From JAVBLQ01 sp031553435 (GTDB lineage Bacteria > Bacteroidota > Bacteroidia > Bacteroidales > Azobacteroidaceae): a stretch of DNA of 24,551 nt. The stretch lies in assembly GCA_031553435.1 (NCBI GenBank), contig JAVBLQ010000118.1:1-24551 (forward strand), given 5' to 3'. Shown one piece after another: positions 17,351-24,410 of this stretch. How positions within the stretch are numbered: the first letter of the stretch is position 1; every line of letters begins with the position of its first letter. The position numbers were made by a program, and so were the translations under genes. The notes under the pieces were generated by a model. The model had not been told where the DNA came from and made no database searches. It saw only the letters and a program-made list of their open reading frames with translations.

Positions 17351-17724
17351 AAATCAAATAATTGTATTACATGTGGGACAAAAATTATACCAGCAATAAC
17401 AACGGCTATAATCGCAGTCATCAAAACCGCCGCCGCTGCCACATCTTTAATGATTTTAATCCGGGGATTATATTGAGGTGAAATAAAATCACAAATATAT
17501 TCAATGCAAGTGTTAAGCGCCTCTACGGATAATACCAGTCCGATTAACAAAATAACATCAACCCATTCGTTTTTGCTTACCTGAAAAAAATAACAACCGG
17601 CAATGGCCAGTATCGCCAAACCGGTATGAATCTGAAAATTTCTTTCATTCAGAAATAACGCCTTCAATCCTTTGAACGCTACTCTGAAACTTTGCACTCT
17701 TGTTTGTTTTTTGAATTCTTCCAT
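17347..17724 (-). CDS. dgkA: DgkA-type diacylglycerol/undecaprenol kinase
   Basis: This is a 125-residue integral membrane kinase of the DgkA/UdpK family, which phosphorylates diacylglycerol or undecaprenol with ATP. The signature EALNTCIEYICDFISP followed by KIIKDVAAAAVL (active-site Glu and Asn, nucleotide-binding Lys and Asp) is complete. Three membrane helices are visible at about residues 33-48, 53-70 and 96-116. It is followed by the coupled PAP2 phosphatase, suggesting lipid-carrier recycling. No own promoter is visible in the 76 nt between its ATG and the terminator at 17801-17832, so expression may depend on read-through from the small-RNA promoter. Confidence 0.9.
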   Translation of the reverse strand: MEEFKKQTRVQSFRVAFKGLKALFLNERNFQIHTGLAILAIAGCYFFQVSKNEWVDVILLIGLVLSVEALNTCIEYICDFISPQYNPRIKIIKDVAAAAVLMTAIIAVVIAGIIFVPHVIQLFDL

Positions 17725-17732
17725 GTTTTTTA

Positions 17733-17795
17733 GTTACGGGTTACAAGTTACACGTTACAGGTCGAATAGTAATGGCATGTTACTTTACCTGTAAC
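17733..17795. repeat. GTTAC heptamer array with inverted mate
   Basis: Exactly four 7-nt units (GTTACGG, GTTACAA, GTTACAC, GTTACAG) occupy 17733-17760. A single inverted mate ACCTGTAAC lies at 17787-17795. The array sits between the dgkA start and the terminator at 17801-17832, so it is in the 5' leader of any dgkA read-through transcript. Confidence 0.75.
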
Positions 17796-17800
17796 TATTT

Positions 17801-17832
17801 AAAAAAGAAAAAGGGAAATCTCCCGACTTCCC
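17801..17832 (-). terminator. Intrinsic terminator of the candidate small RNA
   Basis: On the - strand an 8-bp stem GGGAAGTC/GATTTCCC (one G-U pair) closes a GGGA tetraloop and is followed directly by TTTTTCTTTTTT. This is a textbook factor-independent terminator, pointing toward dgkA. Confidence 0.85.
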
Positions 17833-17881
17833 TAATCCAACCTTTGTTAACCTTAAATCTAATACTATTATGAAAAAACCA
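17803..17881 (-). ncRNA. Candidate small RNA or attenuated leader (about 75-80 nt)
   Basis: A consensus promoter (17887-17919) and a strong terminator (17801-17832) define a transcript of about 75-80 nt on the - strand. It begins near GGTTTTTTCATAATAG, contains TTAAGGTTAACAAAGG and ends in the GGGA-loop hairpin with a U tract. No start codon with a plausible reading frame is seen in it. It lies between sdhB and dgkA. Two readings fit: a free-standing small RNA, or an attenuator controlling dgkA and the PAP2 gene. From memory the internal sequence looks like something recurrent in Bacteroidales genomes, but I cannot verify that or assign an Rfam family. Confidence 0.6.
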
Positions 17882-17886
17882 CAATG

Positions 17887-17919
17887 CAAAGATAATGGCT
17901 TTTCTATATGTTTGTCAAG
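17887..17919 (-). promoter_or_regulatory. Promoter of the candidate small RNA
   Basis: CTTG (17919-17916), a 21-nt spacer and TATCTTTG (17894-17887) on the - strand fit the Bacteroidetes consensus. The -33 part is embedded in CTTGACAAAC with an A-tract just upstream, which suggests a strong promoter. Confidence 0.7.
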
Positions 17920-17986
17920 TCTTTTTTGATAATAAGTGTTAATAGTACAAGTATAAAGTCATAAAGAATGATAACGATTGTATTTA

Positions 17987-18002
17987 AATCAATAAATTGA
18001 TT
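17987..18002. repeat. Perfect AT-rich dyad downstream of sdhB
   Basis: AATCAAT-AA-ATTGATT is a perfect 7-bp inverted repeat 13 nt beyond the sdhB stop. It lacks a clear U tract, so it could be a weak 3' end hairpin for the sdh transcript or a protein site. Confidence 0.35.
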
Positions 18003-18015
18003 GACAAACGTTAAA

Positions 18016-18771
18016 TCAATCTTTGAATTTTGCACATAAAAATTCTCTGTTCATTCTGGCTATATTGCTGATAGAGATATTTTTAGGACACTCTTGCTCA
18101 CAAGCTGTAGTGTTTGTACAGTTTCCGAAACCCAATTCATCCATTTTAGCTACCATTGCTTTTGCACGACGGGCGGCTTCCATTTTTCCCTGGGGAAGTA
18201 ATGCCAATTGACTTACTTTTGCGGAAACAAACAACATGGCAGATCCGTTTTTACATGCAGCCACACAAGCTCCGCATCCTATACAACTTGCCGAATCCAT
18301 TGCTTCATCTGCAATATCTTTTGAGATGGGAATTGCATTTCCATCAGGAATTCCTCCAGTATTGACAGAAACATAACCTCCTGCCTGTATAATTTTATCG
18401 AAAGCATTCCGGTCAACCATCAAGTCGCAAATTACAGGGAAACCCGCCGAACGCCAAGGTTCAACAGTAATTGTTTCTCCGTCTTTGAATTTACGCATAT
18501 GTAATTGACAGGTAGTAATATCTTCGTCCGGTCCGTGAGGATGTCCGTTGATGTAAAGTGAACACATCCCGCAAATTCCTTCGCGACAATCATGATCGAA
18601 TACAACAGGCTCTTTTCCTTCATTGATAAGTTGTTCGTTCAGAATGTCCATCATTTCCAGAAAAGATGTATCTGTGGAAATATCAGATAATTTATATGAT
18701 TCGAACCCGCCTTTGGATTTCGGATCTTTTTGACGCCAAACTTTGAGCGTAATATTGATTGTTTTTTCCAT
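18016..18771 (-). CDS. sdhB: Succinate dehydrogenase/fumarate reductase iron-sulfur subunit
   Basis: This 251-residue subunit carries electrons between the flavoprotein and the membrane cytochrome of succinate:quinone oxidoreductase. The [2Fe-2S] cluster is held by Cys62, Cys67, Cys70 and Cys88 (CREGICGMC and TTCQLH). The [4Fe-4S] cluster uses Cys163, Cys166 and Cys169, with Cys173 in CIGCGACVAACK serving the second set of ligands. The [3Fe-4S] cluster uses Cys218, Cys224 and Cys228 (CTNTTACEQECPK) together with its partner. All ligands are present. It is the last gene of sdhC-sdhA-sdhB, 77 nt after sdhA. In Bacteroidales this complex often works as a fumarate reductase in succinate fermentation. 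Confidence 0.96.
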   Translation of the reverse strand: MEKTINITLKVWRQKDPKSKGGFESYKLSDISTDTSFLEMMDILNEQLINEGKEPVVFDHDCREGICGMCSLYINGHPHGPDEDITTCQLHMRKFKDGETITVEPWRSAGFPVICDLMVDRNAFDKIIQAGGYVSVNTGGIPDGNAIPISKDIADEAMDSASCIGCGACVAACKNGSAMLFVSAKVSQLALLPQGKMEAARRAKAMVAKMDELGFGNCTNTTACEQECPKNISISNIARMNREFLCAKFKD

Positions 18772-18776
18772 AAAAT

Positions 18777-18848
18777 TAATGTGCTAATTGTTTAATGTGC
18801 CAATATGCCAATTCAATTGGCACACTAGCATATTAGAATATTGGCATA
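18777..18848. repeat. Octamer word array filling the sdhA-sdhB gap
   Basis: Words with 8-nt spacing such as AATGTGCT, AATGTGCC and AATATGCC occupy the left half; the right half has inverted counterparts such as AATTGGCA and TATTGGCA. The array fills almost the whole 77-nt intergenic gap, covers the expected ribosome-binding region of sdhB, and runs up to the sdhA stop codon. As RNA it could fold into a hairpin within the sdh mRNA. Confidence 0.7.
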
Positions 18849-20789
18849 TTATGCCTTATAATTTCTCTGTTGACGTTGAACAAACTCATAATCAAGCGGT
18901 TCTTTGATCATTTCAGGATCTTTATCGTCACCGTTATATTTCCAGCATGCTGCATAAGAAAATCTCAGGTCATTGCGAAGAGCTTCACCTTCCGGTGTTT
19001 GATATTCTTCACGGAAATGTCCTCCGCAGGATTCTTCGCGATTGAGAGCATCACGGGCCATTAATTGACCTATTTCAATGAAGTCTGCTACCCGCAAAGC
19101 CTTTTCCAATTCGGTATTAAGGGCATTTGCTTCACCCGGAATACGAACATTCGACCAGAATTCTTGTTTTATTTCTTTAATTCTTGTCAGTGCTTTTTGC
19201 AGAGATTCTTTGGTACGGGCCATTCCGACAAAATCCCACATCACAAGACCTAGTTCCTTGTGAATAGAATCAACCGAACGTTTACCTTTGATATTCATCA
19301 GTTTGTCGATCCTGTCCTGCAACTGTTTTTCAGCTTCTGCAAATTCAGGAAGATCGGTACTGAAACGGGGAACCCGAATTTGATCCGCCAGGTAATTTTG
19401 AATAGTATAAGGAAGAACGAAATATCCGTCGGCCAACCCTTGCATCAATGCCGAAGCTCCCAAGCGGTTTGCACCGTGATCAGAGAAGTTTGCTTCGCCG
19501 ATACTGAAAAGTCCCGGAATGGTGGTCATCAGTTCATAATCTACCCATATTCCACCCATTGTATAGTGGATAGCCGGATAAATCATCATCGGAGTTTCAT
19601 ACGGATTATCGTCCACAATTTTTTCATACATCTGGAAAAGGTTGCCATAACGGGCTTCCACTGTTTTTAATCCCAAACGATTGATTGCTTCTGAGAAATC
19701 AAGATAAACGGCCAAACCGGTGTTTCCAACACCAAAGCCGGCATCACATCTTTCTTTAGCTGCACGTGAAGCCACATCACGAGGAACAAGGTTTCCGAAT
19801 GCGGGATATCTTCTTTCAAGATAATAATCCCTGTCTTCTTCTTTGATTTGTGTAGGTTTTAATTTTCCTGCACGAATGGCTTCGGCATCTTCTTTCTTTT
19901 TAGGCACCCAGATACGACCGTCATTACGAAGAGATTCCGACATCAATGTCAGTTTGGATTGAAATTCTCCATGAACAGGAATACAGGTTGGGTGAATTTG
20001 AGCAAAACAAGGATTTGCAAAATATGCTCCTTTTTTATAACATTGAATAGCTGCCGATCCGTTGGAACCCATTGCATTGGTGGAAAGGAAAAATGCATTT
20101 CCGTATCCTCCTGTTCCGATAACGACTGCATGTGCAGAAAATCTTTCAACTTTTCCGGTAACCAGATTTCTGGCGAGGATTCCTCTTGCTCTTCCGTCAA
20201 TAATGACCAGATCAAGCATTTCGTACCGGGTATATAATTTAACCGAACCTTTATTCACTTGGCGGCTCAAAGCTGAATAGGCGCCAAGCAATAATTGTTG
20301 ACCGGTTTGCCCTTTAGCATAAAAAGTACGGGAAACCTGGGCGCCTCCGAATGAACGGTTATCCAACAATCCTCCATATTCACGGGCAAACGGAACTCCC
20401 TGAGCCACACATTGGTCAATGATACTGTTGGAAACTTCCGCCAAACGATGCACATTGGCTTCGCGCGCTCTGTAATCTCCTCCTTTTATCGTATCGTAAA
20501 ATAAACGGTAAACGGAGTCGCCGTCATTTTGATAATTCTTGGCGGCATTGATACCGCCTTGTGCTGCAATTGAGTGCGCACGACGGGGTGAATCCTGAAT
20601 ACAGAAATTCAATACATTAAAACCAAGTTCTCCGAGTGATGCTGCTGCCGATGCTCCGGCTAATCCTGTTCCGACGACAATAACGTCCAAACGACGTTTA
20701 TTCGCTGGATTGACAAGTTTTTGATGTGCTTTATAATTGTTCCACTTTTCTGCCAACGGGCCTTGTGGTATTTTAGATTCTAACTTCAT
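18849..20789 (-). CDS. sdhA: Succinate dehydrogenase/fumarate reductase flavoprotein subunit
   Basis: This 646-residue flavoprotein interconverts succinate and fumarate. The dinucleotide-binding motif is GTGLAG (residues 40-45), and His72 in AHSIAAQGG is the covalent FAD attachment site. HPTCIPVHGEFQ and RYPAFGNLVPRDVASR hold active-site histidine and arginine residues. HYTMGGIWVDYE and GEANFSDHGANRLGASAL complete the FAD/capping signatures. ATG at 20789 is chosen over an in-frame TTG three codons upstream. Length and motifs fit the Wolinella/Bacteroides-type enzyme that pairs with a single diheme cytochrome b, encoded just upstream. It is separated from both partners by repeat arrays. Confidence 0.97.
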   Translation of the reverse strand: MKLESKIPQGPLAEKWNNYKAHQKLVNPANKRRLDVIVVGTGLAGASAAASLGELGFNVLNFCIQDSPRRAHSIAAQGGINAAKNYQNDGDSVYRLFYDTIKGGDYRAREANVHRLAEVSNSIIDQCVAQGVPFAREYGGLLDNRSFGGAQVSRTFYAKGQTGQQLLLGAYSALSRQVNKGSVKLYTRYEMLDLVIIDGRARGILARNLVTGKVERFSAHAVVIGTGGYGNAFFLSTNAMGSNGSAAIQCYKKGAYFANPCFAQIHPTCIPVHGEFQSKLTLMSESLRNDGRIWVPKKKEDAEAIRAGKLKPTQIKEEDRDYYLERRYPAFGNLVPRDVASRAAKERCDAGFGVGNTGLAVYLDFSEAINRLGLKTVEARYGNLFQMYEKIVDDNPYETPMMIYPAIHYTMGGIWVDYELMTTIPGLFSIGEANFSDHGANRLGASALMQGLADGYFVLPYTIQNYLADQIRVPRFSTDLPEFAEAEKQLQDRIDKLMNIKGKRSVDSIHKELGLVMWDFVGMARTKESLQKALTRIKEIKQEFWSNVRIPGEANALNTELEKALRVADFIEIGQLMARDALNREESCGGHFREEYQTPEGEALRNDLRFSYAACWKYNGDDKDPEMIKEPLDYEFVQRQQRNYKA

Positions 20790-20797
20790 CTTAATCA

Positions 20798-20920
20798 ATA
20801 ATTAATAATTAAAAATGAAGAATTAAAAATGGAGAATCAAGAGTGAAGAATCAACGACCGGCATCAGCCAATTATTTTTGAGTGTAAACTTCATTCTTAA
20901 TTTTTTATTTTTAATTCTTA
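20798..20920. repeat. Heptamer array with inverted mate filling the sdhC-sdhA gap
   Basis: The left arm (about 20800-20855) reads as eight or so degenerate 7-nt units: AATTAAT, AATTAAA, AATGAAG, AATTAAA, AATGGAG and so on. The right arm (20889-20920) has the complementary units CTTCATT, CTTAATT, TTTAATT, CTTAATT. The two could pair into a long imperfect hairpin around a non-repetitive centre (20856-20888). The right arm supplies the sdhC stop codon. Confidence 0.8.
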
Positions 20921-21571
20921 ATTTATGAAAGCGAAATAAACGGGAACAGTTGCAAATCCGATCATGATGATAGTAGCAACAATATTTGAAATCGTTTTCA
21001 AACGAGGATACCAGGTTTTATTATTTATTCCTAGTGATTGGAAAGCGCTCCAAATCCCGTGAGTAAGATGGTACCAGATGGCTACCAACCACACCAGATA
21101 AATGACAGCATAAAAAGGATCGGAAAAAAGCTTGATCACAAGTCCGGAACCTTCATGTATTGCCTGTTCGGGATTGAAAAGTTCTGCAAACTGCATTTTA
21201 TACCAGAAATGATACATGTGAAGAACTAAAAAACCAAGAATGATTGCTCCCAGTACAAACATGTTTTTTGAAGCCCATTCTGTTTTTGTTTTGTTTGAGG
21301 ATGCATATTTATCCTTCCCTCTTGCACGCTGATTTTGTAACGTGAGCATAGCTGCATAAATGATGTGCACAAAAAAACCGGCTGCCAATATAAGTGTGCC
21401 GATAATTGCATACCAATGAGCGCCAAGAAACAGACAAATCATGTCGTACCCCTCCCGTGAAAAGACCAAAGTCAGATTCATCGACATGTGGAACAACAAA
21501 AACAAAATAAGGAAGATACCAGATACACTCATGATAACTTTCCTACCAATAGAAGAGTTAAATAACCACAT
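20918..21571 (-). CDS. sdhC: Succinate dehydrogenase cytochrome b subunit
   Basis: This 217-residue membrane anchor is of the single-subunit diheme cytochrome b558 type that binds quinone. Five hydrophobic helices are visible at about residues 12-33, 53-78, 103-124, 150-171 and 192-215. Histidines suited to ligate two hemes lie in the helices: His28, His69, His118, His121, His168 and His171 (FHMSMNL, VHIIYA, LHMYHFWYK, YHLTHGIW). It is the first gene of the operon, with a promoter about 65-95 nt upstream. Its last codons run into a heptamer repeat array. Confidence 0.95.
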   Translation of the reverse strand: MWLFNSSIGRKVIMSVSGIFLILFLLFHMSMNLTLVFSREGYDMICLFLGAHWYAIIGTLILAAGFFVHIIYAAMLTLQNQRARGKDKYASSNKTKTEWASKNMFVLGAIILGFLVLHMYHFWYKMQFAELFNPEQAIHEGSGLVIKLFSDPFYAVIYLVWLVAIWYHLTHGIWSAFQSLGINNKTWYPRLKTISNIVATIIMIGFATVPVYFAFIN

Positions 21572-21634
21572 AATAAATCTCCGTTTTTTAAATTATTTTT
21601 GAATATGGATTGTATTATTTTCTTAAAATCGCCA

Positions 21635-21666
21635 CAAAAATAGTTACAATATCCTTAATAAACAAG
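21635..21666 (-). promoter_or_regulatory. Promoter of sdhC-sdhA-sdhB
   Basis: On the - strand, CTTG (21666-21663), a 20-nt spacer and TATTTTTG (21642-21635) fit the Bacteroidetes promoter consensus. The predicted start near 21628 leaves a leader of about 55 nt before the sdhC ATG. Confidence 0.65.
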
Positions 21667-21680
21667 GAAAACAAGGGGTA

Positions 21681-21702
21681 ATTAAGGAAAAATTTCCGTA
21701 AT
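21681..21702. promoter_or_regulatory. Dyad between the sdh and ahcY promoters
   Basis: ATTA-A-GGAAA, two bases, TTTCC-G-TAAT form a symmetric 22-nt dyad about 15 nt upstream of the sdh -33 box and 50 nt upstream of the ahcY -33 box. Its place and symmetry fit a binding site for a dimeric regulator. No regulator is identified. Confidence 0.35.
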
Positions 21703-21740
21703 CAAAATAAAGGAAGAAGAAGTAACGGAGTAAAAAAAAT

Positions 21741-21768
21741 CTTCACTCTTAATTTCTCATTCTTCAGT
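21741..21768 (+). repeat. Heptamer array overlapping the ahcY promoter
   Basis: Four 7-nt units (CTTCACT, CTTAATT, TCTCATT, CTTCAGT) of the same family as at 23277-23308 and 20889-20920. The -33 element of the ahcY promoter (TTTC, 21753-21756) lies within it. Confidence 0.6.
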
Positions 21769-21785
21769 CAAAAGCATTACCTTTG
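21753..21785 (+). promoter_or_regulatory. Promoter of ahcY
   Basis: TTTC (21753-21756), a 21-nt spacer and TACCTTTG (21778-21785) match the Bacteroidetes consensus. A start near 21792 gives a leader of only about 23 nt, too short for a riboswitch. Confidence 0.7.
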
Positions 21786-21814
21786 TGGTTTATTCTTAAA
21801 TAAACGAAATTACG

Positions 21815-23233
21815 ATGTCACAAAAGTTTTCTTCCGATCTGCCTTATAAAGTGGCAGATATTAGTTTGGCAGACTTCGGCCGCAAAGAAATCGAAATTGC
21901 AGAACATGAAATGCCGGGATTAATGGCTATCCGTAAAAAATATGCGGATCAGAAGCCATTGAAAAACGCCAGAATCATGGGTTCGTTGCACATGACCATT
22001 CAAACAGCCGTATTGATCGAGACTTTAGTCGAACTTGGAGCCGACGTTCGTTGGGCAAGTTGCAATATTTTTTCAACCCAGGATCACGCAGCGGCAGCTA
22101 TTGCAGCAGCAGGTATCCCTGTTTTTGCCTGGAAAGGTGAAACTCTGGAAGAATATTGGTGGTGTACGGAAATGGCATTGTCTTTTCCCGAAGGAAAAGG
22201 CCCTAATCTGATTGTTGACGATGGAGGCGATGCCACATTGTTAATCCATTGGGGGTATAAAGCTGAAAAAGATGCGTCTTCCATCAACCGGAAAGGCGGA
22301 AATCATGAAGAGCAAGTCATCCTCGATACATTAAATCGTATTTTAAAAGAAGATAATCAACGTTGGCACACAACTGTAGCCGAATTAAAAGGAGTTTCGG
22401 AAGAAACAACTACCGGAGTTCACCGTTTATATCAAATGATGGAAAAAGGAGAATTGTTGTTCCCGGCCATCAATGTAAACGATTCCGTTACCAAATCTAA
22501 ATTCGACAATTTATATGGTTGCCGTGAATCATTGGCCGATGGCATCAAACGCGCCACAGATGTGATGATTGCCGGAAAAGTAGTTGTTGTATTGGGATAC
22601 GGAGATGTGGGCAAAGGATGCGCCAAATCTATGGCTTCTTACGGCGCCAGGGTGATCGTTACCGAAATCGATCCGATCTGTGCACTGCAAGCTGCTATGG
22701 AAGGATTCCAGGTAACCACCATGGAAGAGGCTGTCAAAGAAGGAAATATATTCGTTACCACCACGGGAAACAGGGATGTGATAACACTTGAACATCTGAA
22801 GCAAATGAAAGATCAATCTATTGTTTGTAATATCGGTCATTTTGACAATGAAATACAGGTAGATAAATTGGTTAATTTCCCGGGAATCAAACGGACAAAC
22901 ATTAAGCCACAAGTGGATAAATATACATTCCCTACCGGAAATTCTGTTTTCCTGCTGGCCGAAGGTCGTTTGGTTAATTTGGGTTGTGCTACAGGGCATC
23001 CGTCTTTTGTAATGAGTAATTCATTCACCAATCAAACATTAGCCCAAATCGATTTGTGGACAAAAAAATACGAAACCGGAGTTTACCGTCTTCCTAAATA
23101 TCTCGACGAAGAAGTTGCACGCCTGCATCTGGAAAGAATCGGAGTAAAATTAACCGAGCTAACTCCCGAACAAGCTGCTTACATCGGAGTTCAAAAAGAT
23201 GGGCCGTATAAACCGGAACATTACAGATATTAA
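21815..23233 (+). CDS. ahcY: S-adenosylhomocysteinase
   Basis: This 472-residue cytosolic enzyme hydrolyses S-adenosylhomocysteine to adenosine and homocysteine with tightly bound NAD, removing the inhibitor left by methyltransferases. The N-terminal substrate domain begins DISLADFGRKEIEIAEHEMP and contains GSLHMTIQTAVLIETL and NIFSTQDHAAAAI. The NAD-binding Rossmann fold has GYGDVGKG (Gly261, Gly263, Gly266). The C-terminus ends KPEHYRY, the conserved tail that reaches the neighbouring subunit's NAD site. The length fits the bacterial form with the insertion. It has its own promoter, divergent from sdh. Confidence 0.97.
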   Translation: MSQKFSSDLPYKVADISLADFGRKEIEIAEHEMPGLMAIRKKYADQKPLKNARIMGSLHMTIQTAVLIETLVELGADVRWASCNIFSTQDHAAAAIAAAGIPVFAWKGETLEEYWWCTEMALSFPEGKGPNLIVDDGGDATLLIHWGYKAEKDASSINRKGGNHEEQVILDTLNRILKEDNQRWHTTVAELKGVSEETTTGVHRLYQMMEKGELLFPAINVNDSVTKSKFDNLYGCRESLADGIKRATDVMIAGKVVVVLGYGDVGKGCAKSMASYGARVIVTEIDPICALQAAMEGFQVTTMEEAVKEGNIFVTTTGNRDVITLEHLKQMKDQSIVCNIGHFDNEIQVDKLVNFPGIKRTNIKPQVDKYTFPTGNSVFLLAEGRLVNLGCATGHPSFVMSNSFTNQTLAQIDLWTKKYETGVYRLPKYLDEEVARLHLERIGVKLTELTPEQAAYIGVQKDGPYKPEHYRY

Positions 23234-23234
23234 C

Positions 23235-23308
23235 TAAGAATGAAGAGTGAAGAACTAAGAATTGAAAATCAATAAAACTCTTCACTCTTCACTCTTCACT
23301 CTTCACTC
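23235..23308. repeat. Heptamer arrays in inverted orientation, abutting the GT4 start
   Basis: Units TAAGAAT, GAAGAGT, GAAGAAC, TAAGAAT, TGAAAAT lie at 23235-23269. Perfect tandem copies of ACTCTTC (4.6 copies, 23277-23308) follow and end directly before the ATG at 23309. The two arms are partly complementary. The perfect right array leaves no Shine-Dalgarno for the downstream gene. Confidence 0.85.
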
Positions 23309-24406
23309 ATGAAAGTTGCTATTCTCTCTCCCTTCCACCCTTACCGCGGAGGCATTGCACAATTCAGCGCCATGCTTTATACTGCATTGGAGAAAGAACA
23401 TGAAATCAAAGCTTTTTCCTTTTCACGATTATATCCTGATTTTTTGTTTCCGGGTAAAAGCCAGTACGTTGAACCAGGAGATAAGGCGATTCAGATTCCT
23501 GCAGAAAGAATATTAGATAGTATCAATCCGTTTTCATTCGGGACTACCGTCAGAAAAATCAAAGCTTTTGAGCCGGATGTTCTGATTATTTGCTATTGGA
23601 TGTCTTTTTTCATTCCCGGATACGCGCACATAGCCAATCGTTTGAAAAATAAGACAAAAGTAATTGTACTTCTTCATAATGCAATTGCTCACGAACCCAG
23701 GGTTTTTGATGTCCCTCTAACTAAACTTTTTTTCAATCAATGTTCCGGTTTTATTGTAATGAGTGAGGCTGTGAAAAACGATTTGTTGAAAATCAAACCT
23801 GATGCAAAATACATTTTAAAACCACATCCTTTATATAATCATTTCGGAGAAAAAATAGACAGGACAAAGGCTGTTGCTCATTTAGGGTTGAATCCGGATA
23901 TGAAAACACTTTTGTTTTTTGGGTTAATCAGAGATTATAAAGGTTTGGATATATTAATCGATGCCATGTCTGAAATAGACGAAACATATCAATTGGTAAT
24001 TGCCGGAGAATGCTATGGAAGTTTTGAAAAATATGAATCACAGATAGCACAATCACCGGCAAAAAACAGAATCCATGTGTTTAACCAATATATTGATGAT
24101 GAAAAAGTTCCATACTTCTTTTCCGCTGCGGATTTATTAGTCCTACCCTATAAATCGGCCACACAAAGCGGAGTAATTCCTGTCGCTTACCATTTCGATG
24201 TGCCAGTGTTAGCAACCAATGTCGGCGGATTAAAAGACTATATCGAATCAGCCTCCACCGGAATTGTTTGTCAACCGGATGCGCACAGCATTGCCGCTGG
24301 AATCAATCAATTATTTGCTTCGGGAAAAGAATCTTTCGTCAAAAATATTATCAAAGAAAAAGAAAATCTTTCTTGGGAACAATTTGCCAAATCAATCTTG
24401 AAATAA
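23309..24406 (+). CDS. GT4 family glycosyltransferase
   Basis: This 365-residue GT-B fold transferase of family 4 probably adds a sugar from a nucleotide donor to a cell-surface or lipid-linked glycan. The N-terminal domain begins with MKVAILSPFHPYRGGIAQFS, the acceptor-side glycine loop. The C-terminal donor domain has LLFFGLIRDYKGLDILIDAM and the family motif around SGVIPVAYHFDVPVLATNVG followed by GLKDYIE. The expected EX7E-like acidic region is only partly matched, so the sugar specificity cannot be given. No membrane helix or signal peptide is present; it should act in the cytoplasm. It follows ahcY by 75 nt of repeat. Confidence 0.88.
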   Translation: MKVAILSPFHPYRGGIAQFSAMLYTALEKEHEIKAFSFSRLYPDFLFPGKSQYVEPGDKAIQIPAERILDSINPFSFGTTVRKIKAFEPDVLIICYWMSFFIPGYAHIANRLKNKTKVIVLLHNAIAHEPRVFDVPLTKLFFNQCSGFIVMSEAVKNDLLKIKPDAKYILKPHPLYNHFGEKIDRTKAVAHLGLNPDMKTLLFFGLIRDYKGLDILIDAMSEIDETYQLVIAGECYGSFEKYESQIAQSPAKNRIHVFNQYIDDEKVPYFFSAADLLVLPYKSATQSGVIPVAYHFDVPVLATNVGGLKDYIESASTGIVCQPDAHSIAAGINQLFASGKESFVKNIIKEKENLSWEQFAKSILK

Positions 24407-24410
24407 TTGC

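Noticed and set aside
17870..17929. Nineteen-codon + strand reading frame MKKPQCKDNGF...
   Set aside because: It is antisense to a well-formed - strand promoter and small-RNA start, and has no + strand promoter. A leader peptide is less likely than chance.
20790..20798. TTG start three codons upstream for sdhA
   Set aside because: An ATG at 20789 gives the usual N-terminus; the upstream TTG lies in the repeat array.
21786..21814. SAH riboswitch in front of ahcY
   Set aside because: The leader predicted from the promoter is only about 23 nt, too short for any known SAH aptamer.
22529..22999. 156-codon open frame on the - strand within ahcY
   Set aside because: It is a shadow of a strongly conserved gene, with no family resemblance of its own.
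23235..23308. CRISPR-like array
   Set aside because: Units are 7 nt without spacers, and no cas gene is present. It is a simple tandem or word repeat.
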